A stretch of DNA of 64,000 nt from Byssochlamys sp. IMV 00236 (GCA_001931875.2 MSJH02000660.1:62001-126000), one strand, 5' to 3'. Positions 20,720 to 34,526 are shown, numbered from the stretch's first letter. Notes: generated from the sequence alone by a model not told the origin. Numbers and translations: made by a program.

Positions 20720-23529
20720 AAGGGCAACGGAATCAGCTTCCGCTAAACAAGCTTGAAGCGGTGGGCGTAGACTGGCTGGTTGGCTGCTAATAATGCAGCT
20801 TAGGCGCAAGGCCGTTAGCGATCGCGAAGTCAGTTGATCGGAACGCGATCTTCTGTGCAGTGTAATTATTGGCGATCGGCAACGTTGACGACTCGAAAAT
20901 GGAGAACCAGGCGTTCAGCAAGGGCGACAACTGCCAGAGGATGGATGTGGATTTTGGATTACATCGAGAGATGTCGTGCGGAGAGACTGATCATTATAAT
21001 TCAAGAAATGACGGTCGCAAGACATGGCCGTCATGTGCTCTGCCCGCCATCATGATGATTCATTGACCGCATCCGGGCACACAACTTGATCTTCTGCTGT
21101 GCGGATGGGCAGTACTATCACGCCACGATGTAGACCAGGAATGTTCGACTGGTCAGCCTCTGCTAGATGCAGCTGTGCCATCAATCAAAGATCCTGCTAT
21201 CCAGCGCAAACGTGCTTGCATGCTGGGTGACCTCCATATCTACATATGTTACTTAGTTACTTCTTGACTCTACGTCCCTCTTAAAGAAGGTCTATCTACC
21301 AGAGAACTTCCCGCCGGAATCTCCGCAGAGACCAGAGCCTCTACCATGGTGCCTGCAGGGGCGAACAGCGGAAGACTCCGTAACTTAAAAAGAATCTGGC
21401 CAGTGCTGTAAATAGAAGCCGTCGAGACTCGAGAGTCGAGAGCGATTGACAAGCCCCACTGACTCAGCCTCTATCTAGAGAACAACTGCATGGCGTTCGT
21501 CTGCACGCATCATGACACGAGACTAAAAAAGACGATCGCGTATCGCGCAGCTCCGTGTGAAAAGAGAGAAGTCGCTCTATCTATTCTCGACCCAACACGC
21601 TATCGCAGGCTCAGAATCATAGAGTAACAACTGCCGTCGAATATGATAGTATGACTGCCACGGCAAATTGGTTGATAACGTCCCTTAATAATAATTGGTG
21701 GCTGCTAACTTATTGTTTCTTCAACAGGTCATAACTTTCGTAGATTTCTTTGTCGAGACCCGAATCTGGGCTCGCGATGTTTGCCTTCAAAGTGACTAAC
21801 TTAGCAGGGCTGACAGAGCGTCCACATGAAGCTGCTTTGCTAACACTACAACCCCCGAGATGGAGGGTGAGAAGTTGATACTTCATATCTCCCGGAGGAT
21901 TGTGAGACACATCCTTGGCGGTCTCCCCTTGCGAACTGCAGGACACAGGAGGCCGTGGATGTCCGCGAGGGAGTGCGTCGGAGATATATCATCTGTGACT
22001 GCAAGGATCGGTAAGATTCGCTTGCTTTCCCCGGGACTGAACGCCGAGATGTGATCGACGAAACGGCTTAAGCCATCCGACCCTCTGACGCGTGAGTTGG
22101 CTGAGCAAACTCCCGCGCGTCTGCCGATGGGACCTCGCTGACTGTTGACAGTTCCCGAATCGATTTACATAGATCGACTAACTTCTCAGGCGAGCGGGGA
22201 AGACAAGCAAGGGCCGGGTCTCGCCCGTCCTGGCCGTTCTATTCCGGAGGATGCGAACTGGATATTGTGTTTTCCGGCAGACTGGGCGGCCCAATAAGCG
22301 TCTGTCTACTAACGTGAAAGCTTCAACATCTATGGGATCGGAATATCTCACGGTTGGGCGGAAGACCAGTTCCTGCCCCTAGCTTGAGGGCAATCAACGC
22401 CACTAGTTCTCCGAAGATTGAAAGACACGGCCTCGTGGATGCTGACTGGGTAGACGAGCAGTTATTTGATGGAGGTCGAATTCGCGACCAGGATTAACGG
22501 TTCGAGCAAACGCGTGCTCCCTGTAAAATCAGATGCGAGCGTAGGAGGGAACAAGAAGTTCAACTGTGCCCGGGCATGATCACCACCATAGAGTAACTAC
22601 GTACTCTAGTCGATCCAGGAGTGTCGACGGCGCAGCGGGCCCGCTTCTGTGTCTGAAAAGATGGGATGGGAACAGCCGAGTCGGCCCTGTAGGAGGAGGA
22701 GGCAGTGTCTCCGCCAGGGAGTGGACTCGTGTGGGTTGGTTCAGACGGGGGATCCGTAGGAGTCAGTTCATAATCCGAATGCTAATAATAATAATAAATA
22801 AGTCGAGGGAGGCGAGACGCTTTGTTGTTTTCGTGCCGCTCGAGAAAACCTCTGTCCTGGACCGTCAGCGCTGTCTCCTCTCTTCAGCCTCTTGGATTGA
22901 GATAATAGAACGTCTTTCCCTTCAGCTGCGTGTACTCAGTGGATCTGCTCGTGCTAATTTTTTGGTCGATCTTACTGCTTCAGTTCATCCCAAGGTCTTT
23001 GCGCGCGGGTTTCACTTTTTAGTTTGGGTCCGGCCCAGAATCCGTTCGTTCGGTAACAGTCTGACCGTCTTGCTCACGTTCAGCTTCCCATCTATTATTG
23101 CCAGCAGATCTCCCGGCGAGATAGCAATTGGGCCCAAAGACAACTGCAGATATTAGTTGCTTGTGGTCCTTTGAATCAAACATCACCAGACAACTTTTAG
23201 AAAACTTGTGATCAGAAGATATAGGGGGCTGGGAATCCGCCAACTGCACACTGCGCGAGCAGAAAGACAGGGAAGATCAGCGAAGAAACAATAACATCAA
23301 CCTTCATCGAAGAGCACATAACACACGTCAAAGGTTATGGCAGAGCTCTTTTTCGCAACCCTCACTGAACAGCACGCGTAATTACTGAAAGAAAGAAAAA
23401 AATAAATCATCATCTGCACTTCCCCGCACGCATTAACATCACTTGTTTTCTCCTCCACAACTGTCAAAGACTCAATATCGACATTCATTTGCTTGTGATC
23501 ATCGACCTTTCGAGATCTTCTCCATGAGG
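20720..23529. other. Long intergenic region, no recognised gene
   Basis: About 2.8 kb between divergent genes. A (TAA)n-like tract lies at about 22783-22797. An open frame at 22566-23156 (+) has no protein-like composition. The last few hundred bases probably hold the leader of the gene at 23530. Confidence 0.45.
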
Positions 23530-24956
23530 ATGGCGGACAAGGAGCGTTTTGGCAGTCTCTCTGAGGACTCTGCCTTGCCTTGGATTCTCGATCATTTCTT
23601 AAAATATCCCGGTTCTTACGAGATCCCATTGCGCACGATGTATGCTTTGAACTCGACACCCAGCGCACAACCACAGCCACAGCCAACTTCACGACCGCCG
23701 ACAGCATTCTCTCGCAGAGGTGCACAGTCGCCTCCTGCGAGGTCTCCGCCAGCTTCCCCAACCTCTCCTGGGTTTCCATCGGACGACAGAGCCTGCCCGG
23801 CTGCACAATTCAGAGCTCAGCTGTTGAGCCAGATATCTCGTTTGCCATCTCAGCCCTGCTCGCTGCCTCCAAGTTTCGTGACATCTTTCCTTCGTCGTTG
23901 CTTTAGTCCGAATATCGATGAGGTCGACTTCCCTCAGGCACTCACTGGCCTGGACTATCTCAAAGACCTGGAGACACGCCGCAGAAAAGAGGTGTTTGCC
24001 GCCCTCAAAAGACTTGGCCTTGACCGTGATGATCTATGCAGCAAAGATGAGCTTGCGAAGAAGTATCCTGGCGTGTTGCGCTGGCTCGAGTCCATCGAAC
24101 AGAATGAGCGAAAAGTAGAGGCCCTGTACACTCAGGTTTATATTGGTCTGCGACGTTGGGTAGGTTGGAATTTCTCCAACTTGAATATCGATGATCTCCC
24201 CGGCTAACATAAGCGCAGACGCTGCTCAACGAGATGTTGACGGAACCATTCAGCAGGACAAACTGCATTGTCATGCTCAACACTCTCTTTCCGCCCGTCA
24301 CAACGGCAACCATCCAGCCAACATCACAGCTGACGCCGAAGATCCTGCAGTCCCAACGCGATGGTTTCTGGCGTTACATATCCGCGGTTGAGACCAATGG
24401 GAAGCAGATCCTTGACAAGGTCATCCAGCAAGGGGCCCGGGAGGGCGACGAGACCGGTTGGCCTCTTGTCCGCGATGCCTTGGACAAATATCTTCGACTT
24501 GCCAATTCTATGATCGACGAATGTAACGAGGTGAATGGCCGTGATAGCCTCGAAGAGGAGGATTGCTCTCGTAAGAGCCACAAGGGTCGGAAGGTAGATT
24601 CTGGAATCAGTTTCGGTTCCGCCGAACGACTTCCACCTGTCAGCACCAGCAGCAACACCGCAGCAGTCCTGGACAAGCCTCTTCCTCCATCGCCTACCTT
24701 TTCCAAGAAATCAGGCAGCTCCACCCTGGAAAGAATAGCCAAGGAGTTCCGCAAGATGGGAGAAGGCAAGAGCCGCAGCCTCAAGAAGATGCGCTCCACA
24801 AGTGCTCTTAGTGACCGCCATGAGCCCTTGAACAGCAGCCAGAGTGATGCTCCGTTCTTCGACGCTGATGAATTCAAGCGTAAGAGGATGATTTGGGAGG
24901 CCACGACCAAGAAGAAGGGATATCACTCGAAACAGGCCAGCACTCAGTCGCACTAA
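23530..24956 (+). CDS. Conserved fungal hypothetical protein
   Basis: Two exons (23530-24159, 24219-24956) joined across a 59-nt intron give 455 residues. The protein opens with a compact block (LPWILDHFLKYPGSYEIPLRTMYALN), then a Pro/Ser/Gln-rich disordered stretch (about residues 38-85), a helical charged middle, and a Ser/Lys-rich tail with phosphosite-like PLPPSPTF. There is no signal peptide or membrane helix. I do not recognise a domain with a known function. An ATG two codons upstream (23524) is also in frame, and a further one lies at 23443; 23530 is chosen because MADKERF begins the ordered sequence. Confidence 0.8.
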
Positions 24957-25846
24957 GCAGTGCATTCACTCCCCGCGTGGGGACTCTTGAATATGATTTG
25001 GAACACCTTGAACGCCTGGATGAGCTCAGGATAGACCAGTCATTGCCCACTTATCAATTCTTCGGTATTGAGCTCTTTCTTGATTGATTGTCATTATTAC
25101 CGGCGGGGTTTGGCTGGATTGGCATGTATTCCCACTAGGTGTTTGGAAGGATCTGGCGTATGGAAGGAACTATGTCTGATACGAAAAAAAAAGGCACGAC
25201 GATGATGCATTCCTTGATGATTTCTTTATTTTGTCTTTCACCTTTCCTTGATGGACTTGTACATTGAAGGTCGTTCTCTGTGATTTTCTTTTCTCTCTGT
25301 TGCATATAGTTAGCAAGTGACTTAGAGTAGCTATTGATAGCCTGGAGTTCAATCAACTGAGCTACAAAAAGAACTGAGGACGTCTGGTATTCTTGTATCA
25401 AAGAATAACCATTAGCGTAAGCACGTCTATTGAATCCAGTCACTCCACTATTATTGATGTTGCTCATTATTCAAGTTACAGTAAATGAATGGGTCGGAGG
25501 TCACCGCCCTGCGTCTTTGGCTGCTTCGCCCGGCGTAACTAACAAGTTAGTGCTGGAGCTCCGCTATGGTTCGCGCTAATCGATAGGTGTCCAGATGAGC
25601 TATCTGGAGATCGTGTAAGACGCGAGCGACAACATCAATACTACAGAACCTTCACAAACTGAAACCCGCTTTCTGGAGTACAGGGCTGCATTAGCCGTGC
25701 TAGATTGGGGCTAATTGCCCGCAATGCTATATCCTCTGCTTACTCAATCGTGAGCGAAGAAAGCATATACAATCGCTGCTCCTTTTGTTTAAGACCAGAG
25801 CAAGGAAGGGTCCTCAGAGAGGAGTCGTCCACGACACAGCACCACG
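24957..25846. other. Intergenic region between co-oriented genes
   Basis: About 890 bp. Nothing is recognised other than expected 3' and promoter sequence. Confidence 0.5.
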
Positions 25847-28800
25847 ATGCTGACAGCTAGGCTCTGCCACCTGTGGCAGTCGAGCCTTCTGCTCATTACG
25901 ATAGTCCTGCCTCTGCTGGCACAGGCAAGTCCATCAGTCAATGTTGCTCTCCAGGCGTCGTTCAATTCGGCGCCGTACCTCTTAGAACTCCTGTCAGTAT
26001 GTCTGGTGTGATTTATATCGATCCGGAGTCAATCGCTAATTTTTTGTGGATAGTGAGACAGCTGCAGAAGAAAACTCGACGTCCTATTTCCCCCTCCTTG
26101 ACCGTATCGCTGAAGGCGCGTTTGAGCACTCTGTGACCGAGAAGGATCTCTACGAGCGTTTCTTAGACGTCTTACAGGAAGATGGACACATTATAGGACC
26201 AGAGAACTTGTCGTCGTTTAAACTGGCCCTTTCGATCCGATCTGCGGCCCCCAGAATCGAGGCTCATTACCAGTTCTACAATACTTCTGTCCAGCCGTCA
26301 TTGGCAGTAGCCCAAGATGCTGCCTGTCCTGTCTGGGCGCATTCGGACGGAAAGCAATATTGTTCCTCTACTCTGGAGCGTGCTCAGCAAGGCGTTGATG
26401 GAGAGCTGTAAGTCTCCTGCTTACCGTACGCTTTACGGCCCATAACTAAGCTTGATATGCAGAGATCCCCGCGAGTTGCCGTTTGACCGAGTGCTTGGGG
26501 ACATCTCTGCGCCGCCATCTATCCTCTACGCCGATATTACCTCGCCACTGTTCAACGAGTTTCATCTGAAGCTGAGCGCTTTAGCGAGGGACGGTCAGAT
26601 TTCATACCGTGTTCGCTACCGACCTCCCCAGCATGCAGAGGCACGTCCCCTCTTCGTCTCCGGATACGGCGTGGAGCTTGCTCTGAAGCGAACAGACTAT
26701 ATTGTCATCGATGATAGGGAGGCCGATCCGAAGGATCAAAAGATCTCCGCTGGCAAGAAAGCTTCTATAGCGGGAATAGATGATCTGAAAGAAGAGTCGC
26801 CGGTCGATCTCAAGCCGCTGTCCGCCTCAGAGCTGTCAGGCTTAGGTCTGAGCGCTGCCAGTTTTATAGTGAATAGCGCTGATCCATTGGAGACTTTCCT
26901 GAAGGTCACTGAGGATTTCCCCAAACATTCATCCGCGATTGCTGCCCATAACGCAACGATTGAATTTCTGAAAGAATTCCGCTCCAATCGTGCAGGCACT
27001 TTATCTTTACCTTCTGGGTACAATGTTATGTGGATCAACGGTGTGCAGATGGACCCACGACAGATTGATGCTTTCTCGCTTCTGGAACACCTACGCAAGG
27101 AGAGAATGTTGATCACCCGGTTTAAGGACCTGGGTTTGTCCGCTCAGGATGCTGTTAATCTATTGTGGCATCCTGCCCTTGCTGAAGTGCAAACCACAGA
27201 CGAGCCACAGCGTTATGACTATAGGGACAGCACTGAGGGTGGCGATGTAATCATTTGGTTGAATAACATCGAAAAGGACAAGAGATATGAAGGGTGGCCA
27301 ACTGCTCTGATAGCGGTAAGGATTATTTTGCTGGTCCCTGTCATGCTCACTGGATTCTCGCTAATGAATTGCATAGCTTCTCCAACACAGCCGTCCTGGT
27401 CAACTTCCCCCAGTCCGCCGGAATATCCACAATGTTGTGGTCCCCGTAGATTTGACTGATATTGACGACATGCGGCTAGTCGTAGAGACCTTACAGATGT
27501 TCGTCAAGCGGAAGATACCAGTCCAGTTTGGCCTCGTGCCCACTGTCAATTCTCCAGATGCCATCTCTCAGCTTAAGATCGTACATTATCTTCACGATGC
27601 TTACGGTTTGGCTGCTACCCTGCAGTACTTGGAGGAGGTAAGCTCTTGGCAAACTCCAACTCATCGGATAGTGGCTAATTTCAGAAGTCACTGTCAAAGA
27701 ACCTAGCGTTACCAGATAAGTCTTCTTTCCAATCGGCTATCAAAGATCGGAAACTCCGCCCCGATGCAAAAGGGCTTTCCTTTGAAGATGTACAAGCAGA
27801 CGAACTTGAAGACATTGTCTCACGCACGACTCGTTACCTCAAGCGACTTGATGCTCTGGACGGAAGACCACCCACTTTCGTTAACGGCGCACCCGTAGGT
27901 CGTGACGAGAATTGGATGCAGGGTTTGACTATGCGCGTCAACAGGGATCTGCAAGCCATCTTGCAAGGTGTCTTTGAAGAGATCTTCGAGGAAGATGCAT
28001 GGTTGGGAGAGTATTTCCTGTCTCAAGCAGCCGAGAGCCGAAACAAGTTGATTATCCCTGAAGACGCGAAAGATATCCGTATAGTCGACCTTGCTTCGGT
28101 ATATGATAAGCACGAAGACAGTATCAGCGACCTTCCTCGCTGGAGCTCCACCAGTGGTCAAGGTCACGCTCTGGAAAGTCTACATGTGATAGTCGTTGCC
28201 GATCTGGATACTCGCCCTGGCCTCGATCTACTGGCTACCATACTCAGGTTTCGAAGGTTACATCAAGAGGCCGAAATACTCTTCCTGCACAATCCTTCAG
28301 CGGGCTCGCAGCCAGATACTTCGGTCACGTTAACTAAGATTCTGCGAGACGGTAAGATAGACACTACGGCACTAGTAGCAGATATTGAATCGGACAACCT
28401 CAAACGAGAAGTATCCGAAACTGAGGCGGATGAGATATCCAATTATTGGTCCGAGAAGCAGGCTCTCGCTGAAGCGCTTGGCTTTGAGCCAGGAGCGAGA
28501 GGTCTTGTCTTTAACGGCAGAGCCATCGGCCCAATTCCGAGTTCCGCAACATTGGCTGCCATGGACATGGAGCAACTCTTGAAATATGAGAAGTCTAAAC
28601 GCATAGAGCCTATTTCTAAGGCTGTCAAATCTCTTGGTGCCGAGTCGAAGTTGTCTGATCCGTCGAGCTTCGCCAAAGTCGTCTCGCTTGTGGCTCTGTC
28701 CTCGATACCGGACGTTCCAGAGGGCCTCTTCGACACAGGATCTATCGCGCGTCTCAACGTGTTCACGAAGTGGGAAGGCACTCATACTGCTATAACAACT

Positions 28801-30570
28801 TCCACCTCTGAGGACGCGTTGATAAATATAGTCGCTACTATCGATCCCACTTCTGAGACCGCTCAGAGATGGGTCCCGATTCTCAATGTTCTCTCAAAGA
28901 TGGGCGGAGTGGATATGAAGATATTCCTGAACCCTAGGGAGCAGATTCAGGAGATCCCAATCAAGCGCTTCTATCGTCACGTTCTAGAAGCGGAACCTTC
29001 ATTCAACAGTGATGGGTCTCTGGCGCGACCTGGAGCATCATTCTCTGGCCTGCCCGTCGAAGCTCTGCTAACCTTAGGCATGGACGTTCCCGCTCCCTGG
29101 TTGGTGGCGCCTAAGGAGTCTATCCACGATCTAGACAACATCAAGCTGAGCTCAGTCAAGGACGGCTCGGATGTGAATGCCATCTATGAGCTCAAGCACA
29201 TCTTGATCGAGGGTCATTCTCGCGATACGACTACCCTCTCTCCCCCGAGAGGTGTTCAGCTTCTTTTGGGAACAAAGAATAACCCTTATTTTGCCGATAC
29301 CATAATTATGGCCAATCTTGGTTACTTCCAATTCAAATCTCAGCCAGGATTGTGGAATATCGAGCTTAAACCCGGACGCAGCCAGCGCATTTTCAACCTC
29401 GACAGTGTTGGGAGTCTGGGATACACTCCCCAGCCCGGTGATGACAATAACGAAGTTGCCTTGCTATCTTTCCGCGGCAAGACCCTCTTCCCTAGACTGT
29501 CTCGCAAGCCGGGTCATGAGGATGATGAAGTCCTTGACATCGGTCCAGCTCCTGGGTCTGCCATGGATTATGTCTCCAAAGGCTTCAACTTCGCATCTAG
29601 TGTTCTATCCAGCGTTGGAGTGAAAAGCGGCTCGACGGAAAAGCATGCGGATATCAACATCTTCTCCGTTGCAAGCGGCCACCTTTACGAACGAATGCTG
29701 AATATCATGATGGTCTCCGTGATGCGGCACACCAAACATACAGTCAAATTCTGGTTCATTGAACAGTTCCTGTCTCCGTCCTTCAAATCTTTCCTTCCCC
29801 ACCTGGCAGAGGAATATGGCTTCTCTTATGAGATGGTTGCTTACAAATGGCCGCATTGGCTACGAGGCCAGAGAGAGAAGCAACGGGAGATTTGGGGCTA
29901 TAAGATCCTTTTCCTCGATGTACTCTTCCCTCTCTCCCTAGACAAGGTGATCTTCGTGGATGCAGACCAGATCGTCCGCACTGACATGTATGACCTCGTT
30001 ACTCTTGATCTGGAAGGGGCGCCTTATGGCTTCACCCCGATGTGCGACTCCCGCGAATCCATGGAGGGTTTCCGATTCTGGAAACAAGGCTACTGGAAGA
30101 CCTTCCTTCGCGGCCAACCTTACCACATCTCCGCCCTCTACGTCGTCGACCTGAACCGTTTCCGTGCTCTCGCGGCGGGAGACCGTCTTCGTGGCCAATA
30201 TCAAGCTCTTTCCGCTGATCCAAACAGTCTCAGCAATCTCGACCAAGACCTGCCGAACAACATGCAGCATCACATCCCGATCAAGAGCCTCCCGCAAGAA
30301 TGGCTGTGGTGCGAGACATGGTGCTCTGACGAGTCTCAGGCGCAAGCCAGGACCATTGACCTGTGCAACAACCCGATGACCAAGGAGCCTAAACTAGACC
30401 GTGCCAGACGCCAGGTACCCGAATGGACGGAGTACGACGAGGAGGTGGCCTCACTGGCTAAGAGAATCGCAGCTGAGAAGGAGAAAGAGCAAGCTTCCCG
30501 TGATGAAACACGGCCTGAAAACGAGGACGAGGACGAGGACGAAGCAGCTTGGAAGAAAGATGAATTATAG
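25847..30570 (+). CDS. gpt1: UDP-glucose:glycoprotein glucosyltransferase (ER folding sensor)
   Basis: It re-glucosylates N-glycans on misfolded glycoproteins in the ER lumen so that calnexin can rebind them. Exons 25847-25992, 26054-26407, 26463-27315, 27377-27637 and 27685-30570 give 1,499 residues, the standard family length. A signal peptide (LLLITIVLPLLAQA) is followed by the thioredoxin-like sensor domains and beta region, then the C-terminal GT24 catalytic domain from about residue 1190, including INIFSVASGHLYERMLNIMM, WGYKILFLDVLFP, the metal-binding DxD at Asp1297-Asp1299 (VDADQ) and NLDQDLPN. The protein ends in an acidic run and the ER-retrieval signal KDEL. The first intron uses donor GTCAGT; the nearby GTATGT would break the frame. 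The symbol follows S. pombe gpt1. Confidence 0.97.
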
Positions 30571-31131
30571 AAATCTCGTTTAAGACTCACCGACCATTAT
30601 TATGTCCAGAGTGAAATTGCTCTTGTTTTTTTCCCCTGATGTATCATTCTGGATATAGAATGACTGTTTAGCGTTTAGACGTATTTATATAGAAGCGTCG
30701 TTTTTAGGAGCTCATGAAAAATAAAGAGAGAAATATTTCAAGTCAAAAATAATTCACAAGGGAGCTAGATATGTAGGGTATCTCAAAGCTATCATTTCCC
30801 AAACAATACACAGCAATCATTACAATGCAGAAAAAGATGACCATCCCAGCTTTGCTTCGCGTGTTGAAAGAATAAGATTTACAGATCAGAAAAGATCCCC
30901 AGGGGATAGGATAGTTTGTTGGTTGAAGAAGGAAAAGAGAGAGAAGACAGACAAACGTTTCACAGTGAAATCGTACCCAGAATAGCGTACAGTCTGTGAA
31001 AAAATTCTCCCATAGCAAATATAACTGACTCAAACTTGTGAATGCTTGAAAGCTGGGAATGACATTTAAATCATGGAGTTCCAAATAGATGGATGAATGC
31101 TTTGACGGATATCATCCTAGGTCCCTTTCAT
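30571..31131. other. Intergenic region between convergent genes
   Basis: About 560 bp between the stops of the glucosyltransferase and the Reb1-like gene. It is AT-rich and only expected to contain 3' untranslated sequence. Confidence 0.5.
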
Positions 31132-34060
31132 TCACTCACTGTCGCTTTCGCTCTCACTCTTAATAGCGGGGGAAGATGAAAGCATCGAGCGGGCAGAGGT
31201 CTTTGGGAGAGCGCGTTTTTTAACCAGTGTTTTCTTCTCCTTCTTCTGAATCGCGGGTTCTGGGTCTGATTCCGACTCTGATTCTGATTCTGATTCTGAC
31301 TCGGACACATCGGACTCTGATGTCGACTCTGACTCGGATTTCAACTCAGTTTCATCGGAGATATCACTCGCACTCTCACTTTTAGGCATGGTCCGTTTTA
31401 GCTGTGTGTTGGTCATGCTGGGTGCTGAGTTGTCGTCTGATGCAGAGACGTTGTCAGAGTCGCTATCGGAGTCTTCATCAGAGCTTTCTTCGGTTGAAGA
31501 TTGCTCCGTCTCTGCTATTTCGTCCTCGACGTGTCTAGAGGTATTGGTCTTGGGCCTCTGAGGAGATTGTGCTTTACGCAGCTTTGCACTCGAATGGGCC
31601 TTAAGAGAGGACGCTTGAGATGTCTTCTTGGGAGGAACCTCCTCGTCTTCCGACGAGTCAGATTCGCTTTCGCTTTCGCTTCCCTCTTCGGATGATTCGT
31701 CCGATGATTGCTCCGTCTCTTCGACTTCGTCGGCTATGTATCCAGACTTCTTTGACTCAGCCTTTGCCGCCGTTTGGCGGGGTTCAGATTCCTCGCTAGC
31801 TGAGGAGTCATCGTCGCTTTCATTTTCAGAAGATTCGTCGGCTGATTCATCCTCAGATGCAGATGACTTGCGTCGCGTCGCTGCTGAGCCGTTGGGTGTA
31901 GTCTTTGGAGATGCAGAAGATTCTGTATCTGACTCCCCGTCGCTCGTATCGTCATGACTGCTTTCTGCGCTGTCAGAAGATCTGTCCTTCTCAGACACAG
32001 AAGGTGACATCTTTCTTCTCTTTGCTGACGGCTTGTTTTTAGGCGCTGGTGCTTTCTTTACTGGTTCCGAGGTATCTTCGTCACTGGAACCTTCCTCGCT
32101 GCTTTCCTCGTCTTCGGACGGAGATGGTGATTTCTTTCTCTTTGAGGCTGTTGACGTTTGCTTCTTACCATCGGAGGCTTTCTCTGTTGTCGCCGGACGA
32201 CCAGCGGCAGCATCATCTTGAGATCCCTCGCTTTCTGACTCAGGTTCAGATTCGGGTTCAGATTCAGAAGAGGACTCGGACTTGTCGGTGTCGTCACTCT
32301 CAGACACGGGAGATTGTTTCTTCCTCTTCGAGACTGGCTTCTGCTTGGCTTCAGGCTCATCTTTCTTTGCTTCACGAGCTTCTGCTGGCGGCTCAGGATC
32401 GGCATCATTGTTGTCACCATCATCCTCATTCTCATCCTCCGAATCAGAATCCGAATACACATATCTGGTGCTCTTTGGTGCAATCCGCCAATTCCCCTTT
32501 TTCTCAGATTCTACCCGTTCCGGCGTCTTAGATGAACCCTTTTTGGATGAATCCGTTCCCCTTGCCTGAAGCCTCGTCTCCCTAGCAGGATCGTAAACAG
32601 CGTCCGGTTCACCCTTCGCTCGCTGTGTGAGAACCAATCTCTTTATCTTGCGCCACTTGTCCGCGCACTGCTGTCTTGATCGGACGTTTTTCATCTCATC
32701 GCTCACAAAGCCCCAGCCGATAGCTTTTTCTTCCATCTCGTATATGTCCTTCCCTAGATCCCTGCTGTTTTCAGAAAGCAACTTGTTCCTGACAGCTGTC
32801 ACAGCCTTTATAAGCTGGCGGGCCTCTTCCTCCGTCCACGGTCCCCGATGCATCTTGTCCCTGTGCTCGACACGATTCTTCCACCGCTGGACAACATCAT
32901 CTTGGCTTCGTTCCAGCATCTTCGCGATTTTAGCCCATTGCGGCCCGTAGCGTTTGGCCAGGGACGCCAGTTCATCATCTTGTTCGTCCGTCCAATGGTG
33001 TGGTTTCTGCGTCGAGGCTTGGAAGTGGCGTCGCATGAACCTGTATACAGACCGCCGGTTCCTGTCCGGGAGGATATCGTAGATGTTTTTCCAGAAATCC
33101 ACTTTTGTGATGATACTCGAGTCGACGGGGAAGTCACTTTTGTCACGATGTGAGTGTTGAACCATGCGGTCGAACGTATTGGCTGGCAATCCATTGAGGT
33201 TGCAGAAATCGACCTTGTAGTTTTCGAACGCTTGTACTTCGTCAGCTCGAAAAAACCCAGTCAGCCTTTCCTTCTTCTTCTCTTTGCTCTCCGCGCGACT
33301 AGGTTTCGGAGCCGACAACGCTGCTGACGAGGACTGGGGTCCCGACTCATCCTGAGGCTGTGAAGGTGATTCTGCTGCATCCTCAGAGGATTCCACGACC
33401 TGTTTCCGCTGCTGCTTATTGTTCTGTTTCTTTGACTGCGACTTCGACTTCGACTTTGGTTTCGACACTGGCGATGGCGGCTTCTCTACCACAGGAGCCG
33501 CTTTATCCGAGTCTGATGCAGCTCGAGAATCGACTTCAGCAGCAGGCTCTGGCTCTGGTTCAGGTTCTGGCTCAGGTTCTCTCGTCGCAGCTTTCTTCTT
33601 CTTCTCCTCCCTGTCCGTTTTCTTATTCTCCTTCCGAGTCTGTTCTTTCCCTGCCCGTTCTGCCTTTTCAGTTCGCTTCCTCTTCGTCGGTCGAGGCGTC
33701 GATTCCCTCCCATTCGCATCATCCGAAGAAGACGAAGTCGAAGACCGTCGTGCTGGCGCAGAATTCCCATTCGACAGCTTCCTCTTGCGCTTCGTCACCG
33801 TAACCGCGTGCGGCGTCGCATCCTTAGTCCGCGATCGCACAGTTTCTTCTGCAGTAGAATCTATTCACACCAAGAAGCAAAAAGCGCAAAGAATGATGTT
33901 AGCCCGGGCTAGTTCCGCAATCGAATCGAATCAAGCTTCAAGAGAGAGAAAAAAAAGCATATGTAAGGAAAAGTGCTAAATTCTAGAGATTCAACGTACA
34001 GGAATTTTCTTCATGCTCAGAGTCGTCCCCTTGGACTTGCTGTGAGGAAGCTTGACCCAT
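31132..34060 (-). CDS. reb1: Reb1/TTF-I-type Myb DNA-binding protein (RNA polymerase I termination factor type)
   Basis: Reb1/TTF-I proteins bind rDNA terminators and stop RNA polymerase I; some also act at Pol II promoters. Exon 1 (34060-34000) and exon 2 (33860-31132), joined across a 139-nt intron, give 929 residues. The first 210 residues are basic and low complexity (Lys, Glu-Pro repeats). The DNA-binding core lies at about residues 220-440: FFRADEVQAFENYK, NRRSVYRFMRRHF, then Myb repeats with WTDEQDDELASLAKRYG..W and GPWTEEEARQLIKAV, and the RSRQQCADKWRKI repeat end. The remaining 450 residues are an extreme Ser/Glu/Asp-rich tail. The domain order and the NRRSVYRFMRRHF block support the family; the specific role in this species is inference. 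Confidence 0.88.
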
Positions 34061-34526
34061 TGCGATTTGATGTCAAGAGAGCAAGACGAGGATGTTCCTG
34101 CAGATGCAGCACCAAAAGAGAAGGGGGAAGAAAGCTCGATTTCACGTCGTGGTGGAGGAGGGAAGCTGGAGTTGGAGCTCTGATTTGTCGGGGTATAGAA
34201 AAAAATATTAGGTCAAGGGAGGCGCGTCAACTGTCCTCGTGCGGACGATCCGTCGCTAAGTCGGATTCGGCACCGCAACTGCTTTTGGTGGGTGCGTTTG
34301 GCAGTATTGCCACCCATGCTAGAATTGTTTTCGTAGTATATTTATCATTGTCGGATTTACGAGATTTTATCTAGTTTTTTGAATATGAACCAAAAAGGAA
34401 AGAGGAATCCAAGGGGAAGCTTCGCAAATTAATCACATCAATGCAAACCTGCATCATAAACTGCGCCGGGGAATGAATAAGAAGACGGTGATATCCGGAG
34501 AATAGAATAACACATAAGAAAAAGAA
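34061..34526. other. Intergenic region between tandem minus-strand genes
   Basis: About 470 bp holding the promoter of the Reb1-like gene and the 3' end of rrp40. No other element is recognised. Confidence 0.5.

Noticed and set aside
22566..23156. 196-codon open frame on the plus strand
   Set aside because: Arg/Ser-rich composition with no ordered blocks, no recognisable domain and no plausible splice partners; most likely chance in GC-rich upstream DNA.
25310..25375. tRNA-like D-arm (GTAGCTCAGTTGA on the minus strand)
   Set aside because: No matching acceptor stem, anticodon arm or T-arm follows, so it is not a tRNA.
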